Assembly (NCBI GenBank): GCA_028386065.3
Contig: JAKUCV010004762.1
Span: forward strand, 5,275 to 69,274
From: Turnera subulata
Lineage: Eukaryota; Streptophyta; Magnoliopsida; Malpighiales; Passifloraceae
DNA length: 64,000 nucleotides
Direction: 5' to 3'
The notes under the pieces are model-generated. The model was not told the DNA's origin. It made no database searches and was given only the letters and a program-made list of their open reading frames with translations. This document shows, piece after piece, positions 1-13,700 of this stretch; position 1 is the first letter of the stretch; each line of letters begins with the position of its first letter. The position numbers were made by a program, and so were the translations under genes.

Positions 1-106
1 AGAAGAAGAGAAGAAAGAAGAAGGAATGATCGGGTGAGTTGAAGAGTGTGTGGGAGGTGGAGGGAAGTGTGGGTAGTTGTGTTTGTTGCACAAATTTCAA
101 TGTTTA

Positions 107-304
107 AAATCAGCGGACATGATTCATCCACGTGTCGCACATCCACTCACTCTGTTAACAGATTAACAGCCCGTTACTTCTACTAGGATAGTGGGGGTTA
201 AATTCTGATCCATGAAAGTTGGGGTGCCAAAATACCGGTTTTTTTAGTTTGGGTACTGATTTGTTTTAAAACCAAAATTGAGGTAGGTACAGTGTATTTA
301 ACCC
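107..304. repeat. 198-bp direct repeat, copy 1
   Basis: This stretch matches 2549-2746 with a single base difference (A against G in the AACCAAAATTGAGG part). The copies lie about 2.44 kb apart in the same orientation. No terminal inverted repeat or coding frame is visible, so the family is not identified. The near identity means a recent duplication or an assembly artefact, since copy 2 starts directly after an N. Confidence 0.85.
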
Positions 305-454
305 CTTCTATGTTAGTAGTATTAAATATGTTTCGACCATTATCATCAATGGCTTAAACGTTCTCATCATAATTAAAAACAGATTCGATGGACAGATCTG
401 AAATACTATCTACTAGCTTTGAATATAGAAATAGCAGCATAATCATATTAATTT

Positions 455-693
455 TGAGTTAATTACTTTTTGATCACTTGAATTTTGTTGTCGAACGTCT
501 CTAACCACTTTGAATCAAGAAAAAATGAGGTACATAGTAAGATTTAACCATCTGAACTTTAAAAAAATTGGGATAGAAAATCTTATAAAAACAACATTTA
601 AGGTACTTCTATAATCTATTCTGATTTTTTTAGTTCAGTTAATTAAATCCGTTATACCAAAGGTTTTCAGGTGGTCAAAAAGTAATTAACCCC
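455..693. mobile_element. MITE with 9-bp target duplication (Mutator-like)
   Basis: The ends are inverted repeats: GTTAATTACTTTTTGATCAC from 458 pairs with GTTAATTACTTTTTGACCAC read inward on the other strand from 690, with 23 of the first 25 positions alike. The flanks carry TATTAATTT at 446-454 and again at 694-702. A 9-bp target duplication with long inverted repeats is typical of Mutator-like elements. There is no coding capacity, so this would be a non-autonomous copy. The outermost bases are uncertain by one or two positions. Confidence 0.65.
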
Positions 694-702
694 TATTAAT
701 TT

Positions 703-2310
703 CATTTCCTCCATTTTTATATAAAAAAACCTCTTTCCTTCATGAAAGAAAACAAGAAGAAATCAACGCCGGCAGTACTGCTGTCGGGCCCGCACTTCTA
801 CACGTTAAAACCACGTACCCTTTTCGCTACGTATAACACACGCATCCTCCCATGGTCGAAAATAAAATACAACATAAACCAATAAATAATTATTTGAGCA
901 TTCAAAAAATTTACGAGTTTTAACTAACTATACTCGGTGTGGGTGGTACGATAAAAGATTATTTTTTTTTGTTACACAATAAAAGATTATTTGTTCATCA
1001 AAATCCTCGTCTTAGTTTTTTTTACTCACTGTGTCTGTCAGCTAAAAACAAAAACATCTGTACGGTAATAGAAATATAAAAACAATTTAACACAAAATCT
1101 TAAATTTGTAGAAAAAAAAACATATGTCCATGAATTCAGGTGGCGCGTGGTTCGTGGTTATGTGTCTGTTTTGTGCATATCGCACTTCCCCGTAAACCCC
1201 ACAAAGGCATAGAAACAAAGTTCCACAACGTAAGTCCACCACCACCACACCCACCCATGTCTTAATGCCACGTTGCACGTTATCCAAAACCCTCTCCTCT
1301 CTCAGGTTTTATAGTTTATTTTTTTTCTTCCCAGGTATGAAATTGAAGAACCAGTAAAATTTAAAATTTCAGACCAGACTTCTCTTCACTAGGGTTAGAG
1401 AGTCAAAGTATACTGTTTACTAAATGCTATTTGGTCATGTTATTAAATTAAAGCTTTAAGCACTTCTCCAAAAAGAAGAAAAATTTTAAAGATCTAAGTG
1501 GGTTTCGAAAAGGGAACTTTTCCCTATTTGGTTCATAATTTAATCGAATTCATGATTCTCCTAATCAGAAGCTGGACGTCAAGTAGGTTATTAGTACTTG
1601 ATAATAATACCAAATCTAAGTCATTATTGTAATATTAGATTGAGCAACCCCAAATATGGTTACTAATAGATTTAGAGTATTTAGTACTTTAATCCCTTCA
1701 CAAATTAGGAAAAAAAAGAACTGAACATTAAATGTGACAAAAAGTAATTTTCCAATTTTGTTGTATTTATATGGAATCCATGATTCTTTAGTCCCCAGGA
1801 GCACACAAACGCAACAAATAAGGTTTAGCTCTATTTGGCCAAAAACCAAAGCCAAAGCCAAAGCCGAGTTCCAAAAACCGCTGTTCTCTTCTTCTTCCCT
1901 CTCTGCTATATACAAAGTAATAACGGCAAAGAGAAAAAGTGTACTACTTCTTACGAGTTTTTAAGTGCTACCAATTCCGCCATGAATGCTTCTTTGCTTC
2001 TTCAGCACCCATAACGTTCTCTACCTTTTTACCTTTTCTTCTCCATTCATTACATAACAAAACTGACCTACCAAGCAAAGAAGCTCATAAAGGAATTATT
2101 TTTTTTCAAAAAAAAAAAAGGTCTATTGTGGCCATGGTTCCATTCCATTCGCCATGGATTTTTGTTTCCCTTGCACCCTACACTTCTCCTTTTCTACCAT
2201 ACACAGAACACTCTTTTATTTAGTTTGTGCATCTAAACTCGATCAAAAACACCCTTTGAAGTAATTCCCAGATACCAAGTTTACATCTTGAGCTCTCTCT
2301 CAAAGTAATA
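703..2310. other. Upstream intergenic region, no gene recognised
   Basis: AT-rich DNA with only short chance frames on either strand. The last 400 bases before the start codon at 2311 hold pyrimidine-rich stretches and a CTATATAC motif near 1907, which could belong to the promoter and leader of the gene fragment that follows. No transcription start can be fixed from sequence alone. Confidence 0.4.
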
Positions 2311-2547
2311 ATGTCTAAGAGTAGCACTCCTGCTCCACCACCCCAGCGAGAACATGAAACGACTATGTTCTCTGAGTTCTTCAAGAAATTCAAGCGCTTG
2401 AGGCTTTTTGAGCCGTCTGTTGGAGTTCTGGGGTTCTTTTTGGTCACGGTTTGCGTTATTTGTTGCTTCTTTTACTTCGATTTCAGGGCTGTTGTCACTA
2501 AAGGGTATGCAGGTGCGGGTAAGTCAGAGAGGTTCATGTGGTTGCAG
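2311..2547 (+). CDS. 5' fragment of a type II membrane protein gene, cut by an assembly gap
   Basis: An ATG at 2311 opens 79 codons that run to the N at 2548. The first 35 residues are polar and basic (a KKFKRLRLFEP stretch), then a hydrophobic segment of about 20 residues (GVLGFFLVTVCVICCFFYF) forms one membrane span, followed by a lumenal-type stretch ending SERFMWLQ. This short cytosolic tail plus signal anchor is the layout of plant Golgi glycosyltransferases, but no catalytic domain is present, so the family is inference. Beyond the N the frame meets the 198-bp repeat and stops at 2626-2628, so the frame across the gap should not be read as protein. The rest of the gene is missing from this window or collapsed in the gap. 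Confidence 0.5.
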
Positions 2548-2548
2548 N
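2548..2548. other. Assembly gap (single N)
   Basis: The only ambiguous base in the window. It sits exactly between coding sequence and the second copy of the 198-bp repeat, which suggests a repeat-mediated join whose true length is unknown. Confidence 0.95.
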
Positions 2549-2746
2549 AAATCAGCGGACATGATTCATCCACGTGTCGCACATCCACTCACTCTGTTAA
2601 CAGATTAACAGCCCGTTACTTCTACTAGGATAGTGGGGGTTAAATTCTGATCCATGAAAGTTGGGGTGCCAAAATACCGGTTTTTTTAGTTTGGGTACTG
2701 ATTTGTTTTAAAACCAAAGTTGAGGTAGGTACAGTGTATTTAACCC
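2549..2746. repeat. 198-bp direct repeat, copy 2
   Basis: Same sequence and orientation as 107-304, with one mismatch. It begins directly after the N at 2548 and diverges from copy 1 after the TTTAACCC shared by both copies. Confidence 0.85.
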
Positions 2747-2850
2747 TAATAATTTGAAATGTTAGTTCGTATGCTCGAAGTGTACAGTGTAATATCTTTG
2801 TTACCCTAGTCTGCTGGAGAAGAAACGAGGGTGTGTCTATTGTGACACTT

Positions 2851-3294
2851 TTCATTCCATGGCTTCTTTGTGGTGCTTACATATAAGCTTCAATTGGATT
2901 GGCAAAAAAATATATATATATAAGCTTCAATTGGGTACAATGGAAGTACTTCCTATAACGTAACGTAAATTAGAGGTTAAAACCAAACATGGGAAAAAGA
3001 AGGAAAACGCTGAATAATTTTTCTTCAATGAAGACTAACAGGCTAGCAGGTGTACCATTCCATGGCTTTTTCATTCCATGGCTTTTTCATTCCATGGCTT
3101 CTTTGTGGTGCTTACATATAAGCTTCAATTGGATTGGCAAAAAAATATATATATATAAGCTTCAATTGGGTACAATGGAAGTACTTCCTATAACGTAACG
3201 TAAATTAGAGGTTAAAACCAAACATGGGAAAAAGAAGGAAAACGCTGAATAATTATTCTTCAATGAAGACTAACAGGCTAGCAGGTGTACCATT
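2851..3294. repeat. Tandem duplication with 235-bp period
   Basis: Unit 1 starts at 2851 and unit 2 at 3086, both with TTCATTCCATGGCTTCTTTG. They match almost base for base to the shared GCAGGTGTACCATT; one clear difference is AATTTTTCTT against AATTATTCTT. Between the units a short GGCTTTTTCATTCCAT phrase is repeated. The near identity indicates a recent event. A diverged relative lies at about 5300-5970. No coding potential is seen. Confidence 0.9.
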
Positions 3295-3777
3295 GCGCTC
3301 TACTGGTAATACAAAATCAGTTTAAGAATGTGGTTAATATATTTTTATTCTAGGCGTTGGTATAAGGAAATTATTGACCAAACCTTATATACCCTGGTGG
3401 TACCTATGATAAATTTTCATGACTAAATTACTCTTTTTTTATGATAAATTACTCTTGTTGTAGAGTACTTTAGAAAGAATATGGGTATACATGAATCTGC
3501 TTAAATCATTCCAATGAGATTATAATAATTTAACCAACGTATTTTGAGTTTAAGACTTAAAGAATGTAATACTTTGAGAGAAGAAACGTCTACTTTTATA
3601 ATTTTATTATTCGAATTCATTTGCCTAAAAATAACTCTTAAAGATTGATTAACCTAGGATAGTGGTTACTGTAATTACTGCTGATATTAGTTATTGAAAA
3701 GCAAACTTTCGACGTTCAAAAAAAAAAGCATGAAAAAAATATATGCATTTAATATTGTGAAATGTTGTAGTTAGAAT
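3295..3777. other. AT-rich spacer, nothing recognised
   Basis: No open frame of note, no RNA gene and no repeat boundary is visible between the tandem duplication and the transposon that starts at 3778. Confidence 0.5.
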
Positions 3778-4342
3778 AGGGGTGTAAACGAGCCGGACCA
3801 GTTCGTGAGCTGTTCGAGATCGGCTCGATGAAAGTTCGTATTCGACTCGACATTATCGAACTCGAGCCGAGCTCAAGCCGAGCTTTAATGTTAATCGAGC
3901 CGAACTCGAGCTTGGAAGTACTCAGTTCGTTAGGCTCGCGAGCCTAATTGAGCTTTCAATAAAACATGGACTTTTTTATTTAAATTGGGCCTATATTACT
4001 ATTTTAACCATAACCAAACATCCATTATTTTATTTTATGGGCTTTTTATTTTTAAATTGGGCTGCATATTTATACCCCATAATAATCATTTAATTTTAAA
4101 TTAAAAAGAATCCAAAGCCCAAAATTTTTTTCCCGATTAAAAACTTGAACTTTAGTCGAGCTTAATCGAGCCGAACTCGAGCTCCTCAATTATCTTTCGA
4201 GCTCGAGCTCCTCAATTATCTTTCGAGCTCGAGCTCGAGCCTGAAAATCAAAGCTTAACCGAGCTCGAGCCGAGCTTTTTTCTAACAAGCTCGAGCCGAG
4301 CCTACCTATATTCGGGCTCGGCTCGGCTCGATTACACCCTAG
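3778..4342. mobile_element. Non-autonomous hAT-like element, GAGCTCGAG-rich
   Basis: The left end reads AGGGGTGTAAACGAGCC and the right end, on the other strand, CTAGGGTGTAATCGAGCC. The 8-bp GTTAGAAT is present at 3770-3777 and 4343-4350, the target duplication length of hAT transposons. Both subterminal regions are packed with short GAGCCGAG and GAGCTCGAG words, as expected for transposase-binding repeats, and a 26-bp unit is doubled near 4190-4230. No transposase is encoded. The family assignment rests on the duplication length and layout only. Confidence 0.75.
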
Positions 4343-4350
4343 GTTAGAAT

Positions 4351-5299
4351 GTTATGGTGAAACATTGAGCGCTACTCCCGTCAACTCAACGATGGTTGGT
4401 TTTTTTAAGTGTCAGTCTCTCTTCAACCAAAACTTTTTTAAAAGATTGATTTGTTACTTTGTCTTCATTTTTTTAAGTTTTGATATGATTAGAATATTCG
4501 ATAGGATATACTTCGCCATCAAAATATATATATATTTAATACTTTAAATGTTTCGTAAGTGTATTTTGATGGAAAGATAAAACATCACAACAATATATTT
4601 TTTAAAAACAATTATAATTTAAATATCAATTTTTTTTTAAAGAAGTCAATTATTAAATAACCTTTCATATTTTTTTAAATCAAAAATAACTTTTTTATAA
4701 ATAAAAAAATGATCCAATATTATATAAAAAATATTCTAAAGTGTGTGGCTAGCATTTCTCGCTTTGAATTTTGACAGCTTTTGTTTGTAGTGCACTGGTA
4801 TCTATGTCACCATGTGGATTGTCAGCTTAGACCTTAGACCCTAGATTATAATTGGGATTTATTTATTTATTATCCTATCGGTCGCGTCGCGTACTTAAGT
4901 ATGCATGCTTGGTGAGTCTCTCTATAAGGTTTACCTTCGTACACGAGGACTAATTATCTGCCCGGACTATTTTTTTTTTAGTGAAAAAAAAGTTGATGCT
5001 TAACTCAATAGTAGCTCTTATAAGATAATTGTTGATATTTAACTTTAAAATTTCTTGGAGATGGGAATACATTGTTTCAAATAAACGTTGAATCATTCTT
5101 TCTCCCATCAAATTCGTAATCATACACGATTTCAAAGGAAACAACGAATAACTATTGCTGCTCACCAGAGCTCCCTAGTTCATCATCAAATCCCTAGTTA
5201 CATCCTAGAGGGGGCTTACTTGCAAGTGCATGAGTATTCAAGGCAGAAACTGTTGTACTATCTCGGCCACACTTGGTTATTAACGAGTCAGATTTCTTG
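4351..5299. other. AT-rich spacer, nothing recognised
   Basis: Short chance frames only, with poly-A/T and ATATAT runs. I see no gene or delimited repeat. Confidence 0.5.
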
Positions 5300-5970
5300 C
5301 TTTGTATGCTTCAACGCTTATGGTGCAACATCTCTATTACCATAGTAAAAGCGAACTTTGTCTATTGTCACGCTTTTCATTCTACGGCTTCCTGACATAT
5401 AAGAGTTGGGTTACGCCAACTTGTTACCAAGTGGGGCATTGCGTGAAGGCCCAACCCCCGTGGATGGGTAGCAATTCTCAGTTACATATAAGCTTCCAAT
5501 CCAATGGACGTACTTCCATTAATGCAAATTAGAGGTTTTTCGATAAAACAAAAATGGTAAATTAGAGGTTAAAAACCAATATGGACATAAAAGAAAAATG
5601 AAAAACGCTATAAGCAGTGGCGGTGGCCAGGGGGGCTAAGGGTGGTCATGGCCCCCCTGGGTTTCTAATTTTTTCATACAAATCCTATCGTAATATACCA
5701 ATTATCCTTTGGATTTTTAATTTTTGCAAATAAGTCCTATCGTGATGTATATTTAGCCTTTCTAAATTTTATTTTTTCACATAAACCTTTATTATCAAAC
5801 ACAAAATATTATATTGACTCCTCTCTAAATTTTATTTTTTTACATAAATCCTTATTATCATACAAAATATTATATTGGTCCCCTCTAAAAATTCTATCTA
5901 GCTTCGCCATTGGCTATAAGGCTACTTAGTTCATCTTCAATGAAGATAAACAGCTGTATAATTGTACCAT
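5300..5970. repeat. Diverged third copy of the 2770-3294 repeat
   Basis: The order of motifs matches 2770-3294: GTATGCTTCAACG, TTACCATAGT, TCTATTGTCACGCTTTTCATTC, ACATATAAGCTTCCAAT, AAATTAGAGGTTAAAAACCA, TTCAATGAAGATAAACAG and GTACCATTGCG. Identity is clearly lower than between the tandem units, so this is an older duplication. It is interrupted by the small transposon at 5615-5912. Confidence 0.7.
5615..5912. mobile_element. 298-bp hAT-like MITE nested in the older repeat
   Basis: The insertion starts CAGTGGCGGTGGCCAG and ends CTAGCTTCGCCATTG, so the tips CAGTGGCG and CAATGGCG are inverted repeats. The 8-bp GCTATAAG occurs at 5607-5614 and 5913-5920. Removing the element restores the alignment of the surrounding repeat with 2770-3294, which independently supports the boundaries. 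The inside is non-coding and holds a doubled TTTATTATCA-containing unit. The 8-bp duplication and the CA start point to hAT. Confidence 0.85.
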
Positions 5971-6574
5971 TGCGTGCTTCTGGTTTGTCTTTTGAAAATG
6001 TTATAGCTTGTTGGCGGTAGTGGTTTGGATTAACTTGAGAGGAAAGGAAAAAAATTGAGGCACCTTATCTGTCAAGCAGAAGCAAGCAGTATGCACTCGC
6101 CAACTCTACTGGTAGTGATCAGATGACACTTGGGTTTCTCCAGCATATCTGGAGTCTATCATATAATATAACTGAGTCCCGATTTAGTCAGGATTATGAT
6201 CCAAGCCAATCAAAATGTCGCGGTCCTAAATCTGGTTATTATTGTCTGGTTAACAGGAACCAACAAGGGACAAAAGACAAGGGCCACGGGCACCAAAGTG
6301 TTCAATGAAAAACGAACATGGTTCAAGTGAAAGGATTGCCAGGTTGCGGTTGCGGAGCCTTAACTGGTCATATTAACACTGCCAAATGGGGGGAGGAAAG
6401 CACCAGAACCTTGATCCGTCTAATACTGTTTCAGGATAGTCCACAAAGCCAAAAAAAAGGGGGAGGGAGAGACAGAAAATACAAAGGGGTGTCACTTAGC
6501 CACAGTCGTCCTGTTAACATAAAAGTGGGTACAACATATAATCAAGCCATGCCTGTCAACGTTGATGTTAGAAT
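5971..6574. other. Region downstream of the kinase gene
   Basis: No gene is recognised on the plus strand. The stretch next to 6574 is expected to hold the 3' untranslated region of the minus-strand kinase gene. Confidence 0.4.
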
Positions 6575-9505
<2,931 letters not shown>

Positions 9506-9511
9506 GATAAT

Positions 9512-10358
9512 CTAAACCAAAAAGGAGTATGCTAGGACTTGCTCAGAAAATGAAATCCATGCAAGCAATGGGAGGTCTAGTCTGCAGAAAGACTAAAAAT
9601 TCCTTCAATCAGAAATCTACACAGTATCACAAAGAATATTGAATTTTCGAAATTGCTCAGAGAACACAATCCATGATACACGATAAGAACTTTACTATGC
9701 ACAGAGACTAAAAATTCCTTCAACGAGGAAACGAAATAGCATCACTAAAATTTTAACACAAATATATTGCAACACATACGAAACAGAACAATGCTCCGTA
9801 GTCCATACAATTTCCACCATCAGCTACTATTTTCTCAGTCGAATGGGAAAAGTATCAATATTGTTTAGTGATCCACATTACATTTTTCAGGTGAACAGAT
9901 TCACTTATATTGCCTAGTACACATATATGATCATTAAAAGCAGCTTTTTTATATAAGACAATGATCATTACAAGCAGCTAACATAACAAAGCTTCCCCCT
10001 TCCACCTTTTCCAAGTTCCTCCATTTAATTTTATGATTCCACTAATTATGTGCGTTATCATACCAAAAAAAAAAAACAATTACTTGATAGCTTTTAACTA
10101 ACAATTACTCATTACCTAAAAACATTATGGCAACTCAAGCTCAGCCTTGTTAAAACCTAGGGATAAATTTCACACCTTCTCTAAAGTTTTCAAATGCGCA
10201 TCAAACACCATGAAAAAGCACTATACTGTATTAAATTTTAGCTACTTTAAGCTCATTAAATGAAATGTAACAAACCAACAGAACTCAACTGTGCTGAGCT
10301 GAAAAAAATTGAAAAAAAAAACAAATTCTTTTTTAACAAACTAAAGAAGAGAACCTAC
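9512..10358 (-). other. Probable leader intron of the kinase gene
   Basis: On the minus strand a good donor (CCG followed by GTAGGT) lies at 10358 and a TTTTGGTTTAG acceptor at 9512, six bases before the start codon. This would place a 5' untranslated exon at roughly 10359-10640. It is inferred from splice signals only. Confidence 0.5.
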
Positions 10359-10710
10359 CGGTGGTAGCAGCAAAACACTCACATTCCGCAAATCATTTGA
10401 TCCAAACAGCTCCCCCCTGAGTTCCAAGCCAAACAGGGACTAAGAGAAAAACCACAGATAAAAGAAAATATCCCTCTCTTGCAAATAATATCTCCAACAA
10501 AAACAACAACACAGAAAATAAAATGAGGCTTTGAAGAAAGATTCGCTCTTTAACTCTTCCTAACAAAAGCTGTGTGCGGGGGTGGTGTTGGTGTTGTTGT
10601 GTGTGTTTTTTTCCTGATTCTGATCGCAGCAGAAGCGGACCCAAGGGGAGTTTTTGTCAAATCTAGTTCAGGGTTAGTTTTGACGTCCGGGTTCAGGAGT
10701 TTCGGCCCCG

Positions 10711-10752
10711 ACACGTGGCCGAGAGTTGTTGGGCAGTTTTCAACTTACGTCA
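10711..10752. promoter_or_regulatory. G-box and ACGTCA motif upstream of the kinase gene
   Basis: ACACGTGG at 10711-10718 contains the palindromic G-box CACGTG, and TTACGTCA follows at 10745-10752. Both are typical bZIP or bHLH binding cores. They sit just upstream of the inferred kinase leader exon. Confidence 0.45.
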
Positions 10753-13700
10753 TGGTCGTCAGTCTGTTGACCCACTGTTCAGGAATAAAAGAATTGGGGG
10801 GGAAATGTTCCGGTGATGCGTGATCGTGAAACGTGTCAGGTGGATCCTAGCCGTCTGATTTCGGGGAAAGGGTAGGAAGATCGGTTTGGACGGTCGTGAA
10901 GCTAGGGAGGAAGCGAGCGTACGGGAGTTTAATTGTTCTGTTCTGTAGAGCAATAGTGCGGTAGCGTAAATAGTCCTGTCAGACACGCATTAGAAAATTA
11001 GCCAGTCACGCAACGTCAAGTAATAAACATTAAGAACCGAGAGAATTAAAAATTGGAGAAATGACGTAAATGTCCTTGAGTTTGGTTAGAGTGGGTGAGT
11101 TTATAGGCCTTGGGTTCCGAAAAGAAGAAGGGACAACCTATGGGCCTGATCTTAAATCCGAGTAGAAGTCCTTTTCGGGCCCGTATAAACCTTGAAGTTC
11201 AACTTCTGGGCTGCAGTGTTTGAGAAGGGTGGTTGGTTTTCCTTCACTCCAACCCCAAAGTGGGCCCCCAAGACCCCAAACTCCATTTTCAGTGAAGAAA
11301 ATATTTTTTAATTTTTTTAAATTTTTCCACCAACCACTCGGCAACCTTTCCTCCAAGTTTTAACAATCAAATTCAATCGAGCCGCAATCCAAAACATTAT
11401 AGAGGGTGGTTTTTTATTAGTAGTTTAGGGCGGCAGGACAAGGTGATGGCTTGGAATAGAAGAGTTGATGTATAACGTGTCAAATTCTTGTTCTTTTTCT
11501 TTCTTTTAGAAGATAAAGTATGGGTTAAACAAGCACTAACCATGTGTTTGGTTCCTTAATTGTGGAGACTTGCTTTTAGCATTCGAATTTGCACCTACAA
11601 ATCATATCCATCGTAGGAACTGCTTTTTTTGCAAAAAAGAGAGAACGTTGTGAACATATACCACATCTATTAATTACTACCAGGAAAAAGAAAAAAAAAA
11701 ACATATCACATGATTCACATCATACACGAACGGGGAAATTAAATTTTTCTGAAGTTCCCAAATTAACTAGCATTTTATTATGCCCTAAAAGTTCAATCAA
11801 GAATTTAAACTCTTCTGATAAGAAAAAAAGAAACTCGGAATTGTAGATCAATGCACGTGATGCTATTGCATGTATGATGATTCACTCATTCACAGTGTGA
11901 AAGATGCACGTGTAATTAAGCATGTGTAATGTTTATGCAAAAAAAAAACACAAAAAGAGAACATGTGTAATGTTTTTCTCCATGACTCCGTGCATGCGTC
12001 GCCCTTAAAAAGGAGAAACTTTATTAAGAACGATATACTCCAACCAGTATACAAATTTTATATTTCGCACATGATTTATCAGGAACGTGGCATGTTTACT
12101 GGGATTGTGGTAACTGTGAATACACAAAAACTGTATGAATTACTTAACGAAAATTGAAACATAGTTTGGCAATCACAAAACTCTATGAATTACAATCTTG
12201 CCAATCTCATTTTAGCTAGTGCCACTTAATACCTTTGTTTTCTACACAACTATAGTGATTCCGTGACAATTTCCTTGACGGGTAATGCAAGTTTTCTAGA
12301 CTGTATAAACATCGTACGTGGAGGATAATTAGCCTCAATTCTCATCGTCATTGTCTTAATGACATCAGTTAATCATGTAATTAGACCACCAAATCTGGTG
12401 GAAAGCTCCTATCTGGACATAGAAATGTGATATACCATGTGTAATCAGCGGCAATTTGGCAAGAGGTAATGGAAAAAAATATTATATTCACCATCAACCT
12501 TCAAGTTGTAATTAGGGAAGCTCTTTATATAATAATAATAAGCCCCTTGGCGTGAGTTTAAAGTTCAGCTTCACATGCACAATAGGAAACCAAAGGCGGC
12601 TGGGAACATTGAATTTGTTGCAAATGTACAAAATGTAGAAGTATCGATCAGTAACTATTTTTCTATGGTCGATTCATAGGTATCTTCACGTAGAACTTTC
12701 CAATTTTTTTGTTTTTCTCTCTTCTTCTTAATCACCTTAGTATACCTCTTCTAATGTATGCGGATTTATCTAGTAATGTGCAAGCATAGTGCTGGTTGGT
12801 GACATGTGTACGTGATTATTGGTCCTTAATTAAGGAATATATTATAAATTAATGGTAAAAAATAATATGCACTAATTGCGTAAAATTTGGTTAATTAGAA
12901 AACTTGGTAATGGACATTATTCACTAATCATAGGACTTATTGCTTGAGGGACGCACAAGATCCGAACTGGTACGCATTGGAGTTGCCGTTTCGTAGCTCT
13001 CATTTTTCCCAGGTTCCGGTTGGTTGCTTAAGTCTGCAGGATTTGAATGATTTCTGCCTTTGATCTAGTTCTTTCAATCCTAATTAATTAGTGCCTTTTC
13101 TCTGCTATGTATAAAGAGAAACTATTTCGCATTTAGAATTGGTTTTTCGCATCAGGGCTAAGGTCGCACGTGCTAGTGAGAGCTATAAGTAAATTTTTCC
13201 TTCATTAGGACAAAATGCAGCCAATCCCAAAAGCCAAGGCATGATATCTGGGATTAACTGTCTTAACGGTATTCTTTTGATAGGAAACTAGGCACCATCT
13301 CACATGTACTGTCACTTTCATTCTGAAGATATGTACAATGTCAAAATGAGGCTATCTATTGGTCGACCTCTCTAGACTAGGATTGGAGAAAAACAAAAGA
13401 AAGGGTTAAAATTCAAAGATTTTGCCATGTCCGTAGCCGCTTTTCATGGCTTCATAAATTACTAAAGTTTCTAGTATTGACTTATTACCTGGCACTGGCT
13501 ATTGTGAGCGATGAGGACTTTTGGTGTCTGTCAAAGATTTTGTAAAAAAGGCAGGAAATCTCACGTCTTAGCTCGACTTGGTGGGTCGCATGATTTTTGG
13601 ATTTGATGCGCATTAACTAATTCAATAGCAACACATAATCAAGGAGTTGATTAATATTTTACTTTCTGTCACATGCGCTGGGATTACGTCTTCCTGACGC

